DNA from: Pseudarthrobacter siccitolerans | Lineage (GTDB): Bacteria > Actinomycetota > Actinomycetes > Actinomycetales > Micrococcaceae | NCBI RefSeq assembly: GCF_001046895.1 | Contig: NZ_CAQI01000046.1 | Location: forward strand, 294,953-358,952 | Length of the DNA: 64,000 bases | Reading direction: 5' to 3' | In this document: piece by piece, positions 8,918-17,784 of the stretch | Numbering within the stretch: the stretch's first letter is position 1 | Layout: every line of letters starts with the position of its first letter | Translations under genes and position numbers: made by a program | The notes under the pieces: generated by a model | The model's input: the letters and a program-made list of their open reading frames with translations, nothing else | The model's database searches: none | What the model was told of the DNA's origin: nothing

Positions 8918-10046
8918 GGTTGGCGTAGGCGTCGTTGATGTACTCGACGAGCGCTTCCTTCTCCTCCAGCGGCAGGAAGGATGCCTCGGCTGCGTTCAGC
9001 GTCAGTTCCAGGAGGTCGTCGAGGTCGTAGTCGAAGGTTTCCACCAGCAGTTCGAACTCGTCGGTCAGGGTCACGCCGCTCATCAACCGGTTGTCCGTGT
9101 TGATGGTGACGTTGAAGCCCAGCTGGTACAGCATGTCCAGCGGGTGGCTTTCGATGCCCTCGCCAAACCCCGCGATGGCGCCGGTCTGGAGGTTCGAGGA
9201 CGGGCAGATTTCCAGGGCGATGCCGCGGTCGCGGACCCAGCTGGAAAGATCGCCCAAGGTCACCAGGCCGATGGTGTCCTCGGTGTCCTCATCGTCGTCG
9301 AACTCCACCATGATGTCCTCGGCGATCCGGACGCCGTGTCCCAGGCGCAGGGCGCGGCCGTCCACCAGGGCGGACTGTATGCTGTCCAGGCCCGCTGCCT
9401 CGCCCGCGTGCACTGTGGCGGGGAAGTTGTGCTGGGCCAGGTAGGTGAAGGCGTCGCGGAAGCGGGAGGGCAGGAAGCCGTCTTCGGCGCCGGCAATGTC
9501 GAAGCCCACCGCGCCTTTGTTCCGGTGGCGCACGGCGAGTTCGGCGATCTCCTGGCCGCGGTCCGCATGGCGCATGGCGGTGATGAGCTGGCCCACCTGG
9601 ATTTCGCGTCCGGTCTCCCCCACGGCTTCAACGCCGGCTTCCAGGCCGTCCTGCACGGCTTCCACGGCTTCGTCGAGCGTGAGGCCCTTCTGCAGGTGCT
9701 GTTCCGGGGCCCAGCGCACCTCGCCGTACACCACGCCGTCGTCGGCGAGGTCCTCGACGAATTCCTTGGCAACGCGGAACAGGCCTTCGGCGGTCTGCAT
9801 CACGGCGACGGTGTGGTCGAACGTCTCCAGGTAGCGGACCAGGGAGCCGGAATCGGCGGACTCCCGGAACCACTGGCCCAGCGCCACCGGATCGGTGGAC
9901 GGGAGGGTGTGGCCAACGGCCCCGGCCAGTTCGATGATGGTTGCCGGACGGAGTCCCCCGTCCAGGTGGTCGTGAAGGGACACCTTGGGCAGGCTCTTCA
10001 GGTCAAAATCGATGGCAGGGGCAGCGTCAACAATAGGCTCAGTCAC
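8910..10046 (-). CDS. add: Adenosine deaminase
   Basis: 378 residues. Deaminates adenosine and deoxyadenosine to inosine forms in purine salvage; cytosolic, Zn-dependent. Metal ligands are in KVSLHDHLDGGLRP (HxH, near residue 25), the TVHAGEAAG histidine, and the NTDNRLMSG aspartates. The catalytic Glu is in HAGE and the active-site His in RLGHGVRI. The GTG start at 10046 has TAAGGT exactly 6 nt before it, typical of leaderless transcripts. The function fits the nucleoside importer and cdd-deoA cluster upstream on the same strand, separated only by two DedA genes. Confidence 0.95.
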   Translation of the reverse strand: MTEPIVDAAPAIDFDLKSLPKVSLHDHLDGGLRPATIIELAGAVGHTLPSTDPVALGQWFRESADSGSLVRYLETFDHTVAVMQTAEGLFRVAKEFVEDLADDGVVYGEVRWAPEQHLQKGLTLDEAVEAVQDGLEAGVEAVGETGREIQVGQLITAMRHADRGQEIAELAVRHRNKGAVGFDIAGAEDGFLPSRFRDAFTYLAQHNFPATVHAGEAAGLDSIQSALVDGRALRLGHGVRIAEDIMVEFDDDEDTEDTIGLVTLGDLSSWVRDRGIALEICPSSNLQTGAIAGFGEGIESHPLDMLYQLGFNVTINTDNRLMSGVTLTDEFELLVETFDYDLDDLLELTLNAAEASFLPLEEKEALVEYINDAYANLG

Positions 10047-10073
10047 GTTCCCACCTTAGGGTGGGCGGGGGTT

Positions 10074-10814
10074 CTATGCCAGCCGCTTCGTGGCGGCGTG
10101 ATCGCCGTCCCCGGCCCCGGGAGCAGGCACGTCAGTGCTGCCGGGATTCAGCGTGGTTGCTCCGGACCTGCCGCCGTCGAGCCACTCATCCACCTCTTCG
10201 GCGTCATTGCGGGCAAGATGCTTGTGCCACCACCGAAGCAGGTGGTCGATGAGGACACCAAGCACGATGGCGAACACCACGGCGATGCCTGCGCTGAGCA
10301 GCGGGTTGTGGTGGAGCCACGGGAAGGAGCTGGCCAGCAGTCCGATGCCGATGGAATACCCCACCCAGGTGACGCAGGCGAAGGCGTCCAGCAGGAAGAA
10401 GCGGCGGTGGGAGAAACCGGTGCTGCCGGCCACGTAGTTGACGGCCACCCGCCCCCAGGGGATGTAGCGGGCAGTGAAAATCAGCACCGCACCGCGCTTG
10501 TCCAGCTCGTAGCGTGCCCAGCCGAAAGCCTTCTGGATTTTGGGCCGGCGCATCCACTTCCAGCGGTTCAGCCCGATCCGGCGTCCGAGCATAAAGGCCA
10601 TGTTGTCCCCGGCGATGGCGCCGACCAGGGCGGTGAGGCCGAGGATCCACAGGTTGGGTTCTCCACTGTGCCGGGAGAACGCTGCCAAGGCCACGATGAG
10701 AGTCTCACTGGGGACCACCATGGCGAAGCCGTCCACAAAGAAAAACAGCAGCAGGACGGGGTAGATCCACCACTGGCCCGCTGCATGGAGCACGGCCTCA
10801 TTAATAAACTCCAC
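10074..10814 (-). CDS. DedA family membrane protein (first copy)
   Basis: 246 residues. DedA/SNARE-associated Golgi family, integral membrane protein; members help flip or recycle undecaprenyl phosphate and other lipids. Motifs: FVDGFAMVVPSETLIVALAAF, GDNMAFMLGRRIG, and the family arginine stretch FTARYIPWGRVAVNYVAGSTG. Four to five hydrophobic segments are followed by a charged and Gly-rich tail of about 45 residues. The GTG at 10814 is chosen because AGGAG lies about 10 nt upstream and the resulting N-terminus aligns with the second copy. An upstream in-frame TTG at 10835 is possible. About 40% similar by eye to the neighbouring DedA, so probably an old tandem duplication. Confidence 0.88.
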   Translation of the reverse strand: MEFINEAVLHAAGQWWIYPVLLLFFFVDGFAMVVPSETLIVALAAFSRHSGEPNLWILGLTALVGAIAGDNMAFMLGRRIGLNRWKWMRRPKIQKAFGWARYELDKRGAVLIFTARYIPWGRVAVNYVAGSTGFSHRRFFLLDAFACVTWVGYSIGIGLLASSFPWLHHNPLLSAGIAVVFAIVLGVLIDHLLRWWHKHLARNDAEEVDEWLDGGRSGATTLNPGSTDVPAPGAGDGDHAATKRLA

Positions 10815-10940
10815 GCGGGTCTTGCTCCTATGCAAAATGGCACGGGCCTAAGCGGCGCAGCCAAAGCGGAAATCGTTCCTAAGTGTCCCATGGCCACAAC
10901 GCAATTCGCTACGCCCTGGCCTGCCAGAACAACGCTTGGA

Positions 10941-11570
10941 CTACGCTTCCGGTTCCTTCATCCGCTCCACTATCGGAGGCCTGCGCCGGACGCGGTTGAT
11001 AACGAGGTCCACCACGATGCCCAGGGCCACGGCACACACGATGGCGATAGCGGCGCCGAGGAGGTGGTTGTCTTCAAACCACTGGCCGAAAAACAGTCCG
11101 ATCCCCACGGAATAGGCCGCCCACAGGGACGCCGACAGCACGGTCAGGCCCACGAAACGAAGATGGGGATAGTGTGTGACGCCGGCGGTGAGGTTGACCG
11201 CTACCCGGCCGATCGGAACGAACCGCGCCACCAGGATGAGCGACGCCGGACGCTTGCGCAGTTCCCGGCCCGCCCACCGGAAGGCGCTCTGCATACGGGC
11301 TCCCCGCATCCATGACCAGCGCCGCGTACCCACCCGGCGCCCGATCAGGTACGCGATGTTGTCCCCCGAGAAAGCGCCTAGGGCTGCCACCAGCATCAGG
11401 AGCCAGGGATTAGGAACATCTGCGGTGGCGGCCACGGCCGAGAGGCCCACCACCACGGATTCGCTGGGGACGGGCGGAAAGAAACCGTCAATGACGCAGC
11501 ATGCCAGGACCAGGAACAGCACCCACGGCTGCCCGGCCGCGGCGAGGATGAAGTCATTGATGGCCTGCAT
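10941..11570 (-). CDS. DedA family membrane protein (second copy)
   Basis: 209 residues. Same family as the next gene downstream, without the long C-terminal tail. Motifs: CCVIDGFFPPVPSESVVVGL, GDNIAYLIGRRVG and VARFVPIGRVAVNLTAGV, with about five membrane segments. The ATG at 11570 lies 7 nt from the deoA stop, so it is likely read from the nucleoside operon. A physiological tie to nucleoside uptake is not established. About 126 nt separate it from the other DedA gene; no terminator is obvious there. Confidence 0.88.
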   Translation of the reverse strand: MQAINDFILAAAGQPWVLFLVLACCVIDGFFPPVPSESVVVGLSAVAATADVPNPWLLMLVAALGAFSGDNIAYLIGRRVGTRRWSWMRGARMQSAFRWAGRELRKRPASLILVARFVPIGRVAVNLTAGVTHYPHLRFVGLTVLSASLWAAYSVGIGLFFGQWFEDNHLLGAAIAIVCAVALGIVVDLVINRVRRRPPIVERMKEPEA

Positions 11571-11576
11571 GGGACC

Positions 11577-12911
11577 CTATGCTATTCGGTCGATGATCAG
11601 TCGCTGCGCCGGCCGCGATCCCTCGGGCGCGATGACCACTGCCTGCTCGAGCGCTTCCTTTGCCCGGGCGAAGCGCTCGGGGGTATCGGTCAGCAGGGTC
11701 ATCAGCGGCTCACCCGCCCGGACCACTGCGCCGGGTTTGGCATGCATCCGCACGCCTGCTCCCGCCTGGACGGCATCCTCCTTGCGCGCGCGTCCGGCGC
11801 CCAGCCGCCAGGCGGCCACGCCCACAGCCAGGGCGTCCAGTTCCACCAGCACACCGTCCGCCGGGGCGTACACCACCTCGGATTCGCGGGCCTCCGGCAG
11901 CTTGGCCCGAGGGTCGCCGCCCTGCGCCTCGATCATGCGGTTCCAGACGTCCATGGCGCGGCCGTCCTTGAGCGCGGCGGCGGGGTCGGCGTCGTGGACG
12001 CCAGCGGCCGCGAGCATTTCCTCTGCCAGCCGGACGGTCAACTCCACCACGTCATCCGGGCCGCCGCCGGCCAGCACCTCCACGGATTCCTCCACTTCGA
12101 TGGCGTTGCCGGCGGTGAGGCCCAGCGGGGTGGTCATGTTCGTGAGGAGGGCCACCGTGTTGACGCCGGCGTCCTTGCCCAGGGCCACCATGGTCTCGGC
12201 GAGTTCGCGGGCCTTGGCCTCATCCTTCATAAAGGCGCCGCTGCCCACCTTGACGTCCAGGACCAGCGAGCCGGTTCCTTCGGCGATTTTTTTGCTCATG
12301 ATCGAGGACGCAATGAGTGGAATCGCCTCCACGGTGCCGGTGACGTCGCGGAGTGCGTAGAGCTTTTTGTCCGCGGGAGCCAGCCCGGCGCCGGCCGCGC
12401 AAATGACGGCGCCCACGTCCTGCAGCTGGGCCAGCATCTCCTCGTTGCTGAGCGATGCGCGCCAGCCCGGGATGGATTCCAGCTTGTCCAGGGTGCCGCC
12501 GGTGTGGCCCAGTCCCCTGCCGGAGAGCTGCGGAACGGCGACGCCGAAGACGGCCACCAGCGGTGCCAGCGGCAGCGTGATCTTGTCCCCCACGCCTCCG
12601 GTGGAGTGTTTGTCCGAGGTGTACTTCAGGCCGCCGTCGGGACGACGCAGGCTGGAGAAGTCCATCCGCTCGCCCGAAGCGATCATCGCGGCCGTCCAGC
12701 GGGCAATCTCGCTGCGGTCCATGCCGTTGAGCAGGATGGCCATGTTCAGTGCGGCCATCTGCTCGTCTGCGATCACGCCGCGGGTGTAGGCATCGATGGT
12801 CCAGTCGATCTGGTCGGGGCTGAGGGTGCCCTTGTCCCGCTTGACGCGGATGATGTCGACGGCGTCGAACGCTTCGGCGGTGTTGTTCTTCTGTGCGCGG
12901 GAATCTGTCAC
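11577..12911 (-). CDS. deoA: Thymidine phosphorylase
   Basis: 444 residues. Splits thymidine (or pyrimidine nucleosides) with phosphate to base plus deoxyribose 1-phosphate. Family signature KHSTGGVGDKITL near residue 85, and SGRGLGHTGGTLDKLESIPG, the phosphate and substrate loop. N-terminal helical domain, central glycine-rich alpha/beta domain and a C-terminal PYNP domain are all present. The GTG start at 12911 overlaps the cdd stop (GTGA) and has GGAGGAAA just upstream. It acts directly after cytidine deaminase in the same operon. Confidence 0.95.
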   Translation of the reverse strand: MTDSRAQKNNTAEAFDAVDIIRVKRDKGTLSPDQIDWTIDAYTRGVIADEQMAALNMAILLNGMDRSEIARWTAAMIASGERMDFSSLRRPDGGLKYTSDKHSTGGVGDKITLPLAPLVAVFGVAVPQLSGRGLGHTGGTLDKLESIPGWRASLSNEEMLAQLQDVGAVICAAGAGLAPADKKLYALRDVTGTVEAIPLIASSIMSKKIAEGTGSLVLDVKVGSGAFMKDEAKARELAETMVALGKDAGVNTVALLTNMTTPLGLTAGNAIEVEESVEVLAGGGPDDVVELTVRLAEEMLAAAGVHDADPAAALKDGRAMDVWNRMIEAQGGDPRAKLPEARESEVVYAPADGVLVELDALAVGVAAWRLGAGRARKEDAVQAGAGVRMHAKPGAVVRAGEPLMTLLTDTPERFARAKEALEQAVVIAPEGSRPAQRLIIDRIA

Positions 12912-13333
12912 CGGGTTTCCTCCAGGTGTTCGGGACCAAAGGCGTCGGGCAGCACCAGGTCCATGGTTTTGATGCCTTGGGTGGTCATAAGCTCCATGCC
13001 GGGCGCCCGGAATTCGTAGAGCAGCTGCCGGCAGCGCCCGCAGGGCATGAGGACCTTGCCGTTGCCGTCCACGCAGTAGAACGCCCGGAGCAGCCCGCCG
13101 CCGGTCATATGCAGGTTGCCCACCAAAGCGCACTCGGCGCAGAGGGTCAGCCCGTAGCTGGCATTTTCAACATTGCAGCCGCTGACAATCCGGCCGTCTT
13201 CGGTCAACGCCGCCGCCCCCACCGGGAACTTCGAGTAGGGGACGTAGGCGTTCCGCATGGCTGCGACGGCGGCAGCCTCCAGGGCGGGCCAGTCCGGGTC
13301 CTTCGAGCCGGCCACCGGGTCAACCCTTGACAT
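12908..13333 (-). CDS. cdd: Cytidine deaminase
   Basis: 141 residues, the small tetrameric type. Deaminates cytidine and deoxycytidine to uridine forms. Zn-site motifs: CAEC (first Cys ligand and catalytic Glu) near residue 66 and PCGRCRQ near residue 99; substrate loop NVENASYGLT. The ATG at 13333 overlaps the upstream permease gene by 14 nt and the stop overlaps deoA by 3-4 nt, so translation of permease, cdd and deoA is tightly coupled. Confidence 0.96.
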   Translation of the reverse strand: MSRVDPVAGSKDPDWPALEAAAVAAMRNAYVPYSKFPVGAAALTEDGRIVSGCNVENASYGLTLCAECALVGNLHMTGGGLLRAFYCVDGNGKVLMPCGRCRQLLYEFRAPGMELMTTQGIKTMDLVLPDAFGPEHLEETR

Positions 13334-14645
13334 AGGGAATGCCGCTGGCCGCCGGGCCCCTTGATTTGCCCACCAGCCCGGCCACGGCCAGGACTGTCAC
13401 CAGGTAGGGCAGCATGGCCATGAACTGGCTGGGGACCGGGGTTCCGATGATGGTCACGATGCTCTGCAGGTTGTCAGCGAACCCGAACAGCAGTGCGGCG
13501 AAGAAGGCGCCGATCGGGTTCCACCGGCCGAAGATCAGGGCGGCCAGCGCAATAAAGCCGCGTCCGCCGGAAATCTCCTTGGTGAAGCTGTCGATCGCCA
13601 CCAGGGTGAAGAAAGAGCCGCCGATGCCGGCCACTGCTCCGCCCAGCGTGACGTTCCAAAAACGCGTGGCGTTGACATTGATGCCCAGGGTGTCAGCCGC
13701 CTGCGGGTGCTCGCCGACGGCCCGGACGCGGAGGCCCCAGCGGGTCTTGAACAGGCCAATCCAGACCACCAGGACCGCGATGTACATCAGGTACCCCACC
13801 AGGGACTGGCGGAACAGGATGGGCCCGATGATGGGGATGCTCGAAAGGACGGGAATCTCGATGATGTCCAGCCCGGGCGGCGAATTGAACTGGGCCTTGT
13901 TGGCCTGCATGACGGTGCTGAAGAGGAATCCCGTGACGCCGGAAACCAGGACGTTCAGCACCACGCCCACGATGATCTGGTTGACGAGGTACTTGATGCT
14001 GAAAAGCGCCAGCACCATGGACACCACGGCTCCCGCCACGGCGGCCGCCGCCAGCCCGACGATCGGGTTCTGCGTCATGCTGGCCACGATGGCGGCGGTG
14101 AAGGCGCCGCCCAGGAGCTGGCCCTCGATGGCGATGTTCACCACGCCCACACGCTCACACAGGACACCGGAGAGCGAACCGAACACCAGCGGTACCGCGA
14201 GGGTGACGGACCCTGCGATCAGGCCTGCCAGGGAAATGTTCGGGGTTCGGGCGCCGCCCACCACCCAGATGAGGAACGCGGCCACGAACAGGACGATGAA
14301 GGTGATGGTCAGCCAGCCCGGAGCCGGCCTGCTCTTGGTCTTGAGGTAGACGGCATAGGCGGCAAGCCCCAGCAGGAGGACGGCGAGGACGATGCCGCCG
14401 GCAAAGGCGTTCACCTGCAGGGCCGGCAGCTGGAAAAAGTCTTCGCTGGTGGAGATCCCGAAACTGGCGGTCTGGTTGGGCGCCATCAGGCCGAAGAAGA
14501 CCAGGGCGATGAGTCCGAAGACGGTGAGCAGGACAGGGGTACGCCAGGTCACGGGTTTGGTGGAGACGGCGGCGGAACCGGCGTCGGGGACCGTGTTGCC
14601 CGGTTGCGGCTTTCCCGGCCGGGGCGACGAAACTGTTGTGCTCAT
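13320..14645 (-). CDS. Nucleoside ABC importer permease 2
   Basis: 441 residues. BPD_transp_2-type permease of the Bmp-dependent nucleoside importer (NupQ/YufQ-like). About ten hydrophobic segments are visible. Typical elements are LCERVGVVNIAIEGQLLGGA and GLRVRAVGEHPQAADTLGIN, the coupling region of this family, plus GGRGFIALAALIFGRWNP near the C-terminus. An extended polar N-terminus of about 30 residues precedes the first helix. The ATG overlaps the stop of permease 1 by 4 nt. Confidence 0.92.
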   Translation of the reverse strand: MSTTVSSPRPGKPQPGNTVPDAGSAAVSTKPVTWRTPVLLTVFGLIALVFFGLMAPNQTASFGISTSEDFFQLPALQVNAFAGGIVLAVLLLGLAAYAVYLKTKSRPAPGWLTITFIVLFVAAFLIWVVGGARTPNISLAGLIAGSVTLAVPLVFGSLSGVLCERVGVVNIAIEGQLLGGAFTAAIVASMTQNPIVGLAAAAVAGAVVSMVLALFSIKYLVNQIIVGVVLNVLVSGVTGFLFSTVMQANKAQFNSPPGLDIIEIPVLSSIPIIGPILFRQSLVGYLMYIAVLVVWIGLFKTRWGLRVRAVGEHPQAADTLGINVNATRFWNVTLGGAVAGIGGSFFTLVAIDSFTKEISGGRGFIALAALIFGRWNPIGAFFAALLFGFADNLQSIVTIIGTPVPSQFMAMLPYLVTVLAVAGLVGKSRGPAASGIPYVKG

Positions 14646-16015
14646 GCTGCACCTCCGGAGGTTGCTGCCTTGCGGGACTTGGCGGTGCGGGCCTGCTTTT
14701 TGCGGCGCGGGTTCAGTCCGAAGACGGCCCGGACCAGCGGCGGCGCCGCGATGAAGAGCACAATCAGGGACTGGACCACCAGGACGATGTCGATGGGGGT
14801 TCCGGTCTGGATCTGCATCTGGACCGCTCCGGCGCGGAAGGCGCCGAACAGGAGGCCAGCGGCGAAGGTGCCCCACGGCGTCGAACGTCCCAGGAGCGCA
14901 ACGGTGATGGCGTCGAACCCGTAGGTGGCGGCCACGCCGTCGGTGAGGACTTTCTCGGTGCCGGCCACCTGGGCCACGCCGGACATGCCGGCCAGCCCGC
15001 CGGCGATGGCCATCACCAGGATGGTGGAGCGGGAGACGTTGATGCCTGCGGTCTGCGCGGCCTTGGGGTTGGCCCCCACGGCCCGGAACTCGAAGCCCAC
15101 CGTGGATCGGTTCAGGAGCCACCACACCAGGACGGTGGCGGCGATGGCCAGGAGGAAGCCGAGGTGCAGGCGGTACTGGCTGCCAAAAATCTGCGGGTAC
15201 ACGGCGCTGGGGTCCAGGATGGGCGAGATGGGGTTGGACTCCCCCGGCCGCTGGAAGGCCGGCGTGTTCAACAGGTACCGCAGGAAGTACAGCGCGATGT
15301 AGTTGAACATGATGGTCAGGATGACCTCGTGGGCGCCGGTCCGTGCCTTGAGGACGCCTACAAGTCCGCCCCAGAAGGCGCCGCCGATGATGCCGGCCAG
15401 CAGGACCAGCAGCAGGTGCAGGCCGAGGGGCAGGTGGAGGGCGAAGCCCACCCAGGCTGCCAGGATGCCGGCCACGATGATCTGGCCCTGGGCGCCGATG
15501 TTGAACAGGCCCGCGCGGAAGGCCAGCGCGACGCCGAGGCCGGCCGTGATGAGCGGCGTGGCGATGGTAAGCGTCTCCATAAACGGCGCGAACTGGGCGG
15601 CAATGCTGTTGCCCCGCGGGTTGAAGACCGAGCCCTGGAACAGGGCTATGTAGGAGCGGGTGGCGGCGTTCCAGACGGCCGCCAGGAAGTCGGTGGGACG
15701 GGCGAAGAAGTACGTGGACGTGGTGGCCACCTGCTTGTCGGTGCTGGCGATCAGGAGCCCGCCGATGATGAGCGCCAGCAGTACGGCGAGGACCGAAACC
15801 ATACCGCTGCCGGTGAAGATCCTGCGGAGCAAAGTGTCCGGGCCGCCCGGCAGCTGCCCGCTTTGGGCAGTGGCGGGGACGGCTGAGGGTTCCATGGCGC
15901 CGCCGGCGGTGTCAACGGAGACGACGGCGGCCGTCTGGTCTTCCGCGGCCGGCGTTTCCCGGGCCTCGGGGCCGGGTTCGCCGGCCGCATGCTTGGGGGG
16001 ATGCTTGTCAGACAT
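14642..16015 (-). CDS. Nucleoside ABC importer permease 1
   Basis: 457 residues. Partner permease (NupP/YufP-like). A polar N-terminal region of about 70 residues is followed by about ten membrane segments. The family stretch AFRAGLFNIGAQGQIIVAGI lies near the middle, and FEFRAVGANPKAAQTAGINV is the coupling helix region. A basic C-terminal tail (RRKKQARTAKSRK) faces the cytoplasm. The start overlaps the ATPase gene by 8 nt. Confidence 0.92.
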   Translation of the reverse strand: MSDKHPPKHAAGEPGPEARETPAAEDQTAAVVSVDTAGGAMEPSAVPATAQSGQLPGGPDTLLRRIFTGSGMVSVLAVLLALIIGGLLIASTDKQVATTSTYFFARPTDFLAAVWNAATRSYIALFQGSVFNPRGNSIAAQFAPFMETLTIATPLITAGLGVALAFRAGLFNIGAQGQIIVAGILAAWVGFALHLPLGLHLLLVLLAGIIGGAFWGGLVGVLKARTGAHEVILTIMFNYIALYFLRYLLNTPAFQRPGESNPISPILDPSAVYPQIFGSQYRLHLGFLLAIAATVLVWWLLNRSTVGFEFRAVGANPKAAQTAGINVSRSTILVMAIAGGLAGMSGVAQVAGTEKVLTDGVAATYGFDAITVALLGRSTPWGTFAAGLLFGAFRAGAVQMQIQTGTPIDIVLVVQSLIVLFIAAPPLVRAVFGLNPRRKKQARTAKSRKAATSGGAA

Positions 16016-17603
16016 GGTCGCCTCCTTCGGCGTCGGAAGTGGAGGCCGTGGCAGCTGCGGCGGAGGGCTGTCCTGTTCCCGGCGCTGGCGGATGGGAGTG
16101 TTCCTCCGGCGGGATTCCCGCCATCATCAGGCCCAGGACGTCCCGTCCGGTACCGGCCGGAACAATGCCCACGAGCTTGCCTTTGTAGAGCACCGCGATG
16201 CGGTCGGCCAGTTCCATGACCTCGTCAAGCTCCGTGGAGATGATCATCACCGGCGTGCCCTGGTCGCGCTCGGCCACAATCCGGCGGTGCAGGAACTCAA
16301 TGGAACCCACATCCACGCCGCGGGTGGGCTGGGAGGCGATGAACAGGCGCAGCGGGCGGGAAAGCTCGCGGGCCATCACCACTTTCTGCTGGTTGCCGCC
16401 GGAAAGTGTTCCGGCGGCGGCCACGGCTGACGGTGTGCGGACATCGAACTCGCCGATGCGCGCCTTGGCGTTCTCCAGGATCTTCGCCGGGCTCATGCTG
16501 ATGCCCTTCGCGAACGGTGGTTTGTCGTACAGGTCCAGGACCAGGTTCTCAGCCACGGAGAAGGTGCCCACCAGGCCGTCCACCTTGCGGTCTTCCGGAA
16601 CGAATCCGACGCCGGCCCCCAGGACTTCCTTGACCGATCTGCCCAGCAGCTCCTTGCCGTCCAGCCTGATGGAACCGGAAACGCGGTCCTGCAGTCCGAG
16701 GATGGCTTCGGTGAGTTCGGTCTGGCCGTTGCCCTGCACACCGGCCACTGCCAGGATCTCGCCGCGGGCAATGTCGAAGCTGAGGCCATCCACTACGTGG
16801 TGGCCGTTCGCCGCGATGACGGTCAGGTCGTGGACCTCGAAGGTCTTTTCCTTCGGCTGGGCCGGCGACTTGTCCAAGTTCAGGCTGACCGGGCGGCCCA
16901 CCATCATGGAGGCGAGCTCTGCGGTGGGGGTGCCGGGCTCGGCCGTGCCCACCACCTTTCCGCGCCGGATCACCGTGATGGTGTCCGAGACTTCCTTCAC
17001 TTCCCGCAGCTTGTGGGAGATGAACACGATGGAGGTGCCGCCGGATTTGAGCTGGCGCATGATGTCCAGCAGCTCGTCGGTTTCCTGGGGCGTGAGCACC
17101 GCAGTGGGCTCATCCAGGATCAGGACCTTGGCGTTCCGGACCAGCGCCTTGATGATTTCGACGCGCTGCTGGACGCCCACGGGCAGGTCCTCCACTAGGG
17201 CGTCCGGATCGACGTCGAACCCGTACTGGTCCGAGATCTCCTTAATCCGGCGGCGGGTCTCGTCCAGGTTCAGGAAGCCGCCAGCTTTGGTGGGTTCGGC
17301 ACCGAGTGCCACATTCTCGGCAACCGTGAACACCGGGACGAGCATAAAGTGCTGGTGCACCATGCCGATGCCGGCCGCCATGGCGTCGCCGGGGCCGCGG
17401 AAGGAAACGGGTTTGTCATCGACGAGGATTTCACCCTCGGACGGCTCGTACAGGCCGTAGAGCACATTCATCAGGGTGGATTTTCCGGCCCCGTTCTCGC
17501 CCAACAGGCAGTGGATTTGTCCGGGTTCAACCACCACGTCGATGTGGTCGTTGGCAAGCAAAGTCCCGAAGCGTTTGGTGATCCCTCTGAGTTCAAGTTT
17601 CAA
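16008..17603 (-). CDS. Nucleoside ABC importer ATPase (two domains)
   Basis: 531 residues with two ABC domains, as in NupO/YufO and RbsA. Domain 1 has Walker [10 protein letters not shown] and Walker [13 protein letters not shown]. Domain 2 has the variant P-loop GVQGNGQTEL typical of the second half, the signature [18 protein letters not shown] and an atypical Walker B region (LFIASQPTRGVD) in which the usual Asp-Glu is replaced. The start is taken as TTG at 17603 (MKLELRGITKRFG), which aligns with the family N-terminus; no strong Shine-Dalgarno is seen. It follows the Bmp gene across a terminator hairpin. Confidence 0.92.
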   Translation of the reverse strand: MKLELRGITKRFGTLLANDHIDVVVEPGQIHCLLGENGAGKSTLMNVLYGLYEPSEGEILVDDKPVSFRGPGDAMAAGIGMVHQHFMLVPVFTVAENVALGAEPTKAGGFLNLDETRRRIKEISDQYGFDVDPDALVEDLPVGVQQRVEIIKALVRNAKVLILDEPTAVLTPQETDELLDIMRQLKSGGTSIVFISHKLREVKEVSDTITVIRRGKVVGTAEPGTPTAELASMMVGRPVSLNLDKSPAQPKEKTFEVHDLTVIAANGHHVVDGLSFDIARGEILAVAGVQGNGQTELTEAILGLQDRVSGSIRLDGKELLGRSVKEVLGAGVGFVPEDRKVDGLVGTFSVAENLVLDLYDKPPFAKGISMSPAKILENAKARIGEFDVRTPSAVAAAGTLSGGNQQKVVMARELSRPLRLFIASQPTRGVDVGSIEFLHRRIVAERDQGTPVMIISTELDEVMELADRIAVLYKGKLVGIVPAGTGRDVLGLMMAGIPPEEHSHPPAPGTGQPSAAAATASTSDAEGGDHV

Positions 17604-17732
17604 AACTCTGACCAATCTCGAAGCGTCCAGTGATCGACCGGACGGGATATGTGGCTGCAGCACCAGCCTAGTGGTTGCAGTCCTGGGATGAGCGGGCGGT
17701 AGCCCAAAAGAGGCAGGCAGCAGCAAAAAGCA

Positions 17733-17769
17733 CCGCCGCCCGGCCGGTCATCGACCAGCCGGGCGGCGG
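17733..17769 (-). terminator. Terminator or attenuator between bmp and the ABC ATPase gene
   Basis: A 12-bp stem, CCGCCGCCCGGC (17733-17744) with GCCGGGCGGCGG (17758-17769), then CTTTTTGCTG on the minus strand. It lies 16 nt after the Bmp stop and before the ATPase gene. Partial read-through would give much more binding protein than transporter, a common setup in ABC operons. Confidence 0.8.
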
Positions 17770-17784
17770 CGCTCCATGCACGGG

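Noticed and set aside
8358..11315. A 985-codon open frame on the plus strand
   Set aside because: It is antisense to mazG, add and both DedA genes, all of which have clear family motifs. Long antisense frames are expected in high-GC DNA with strong third-position bias; it has no family similarity of its own.
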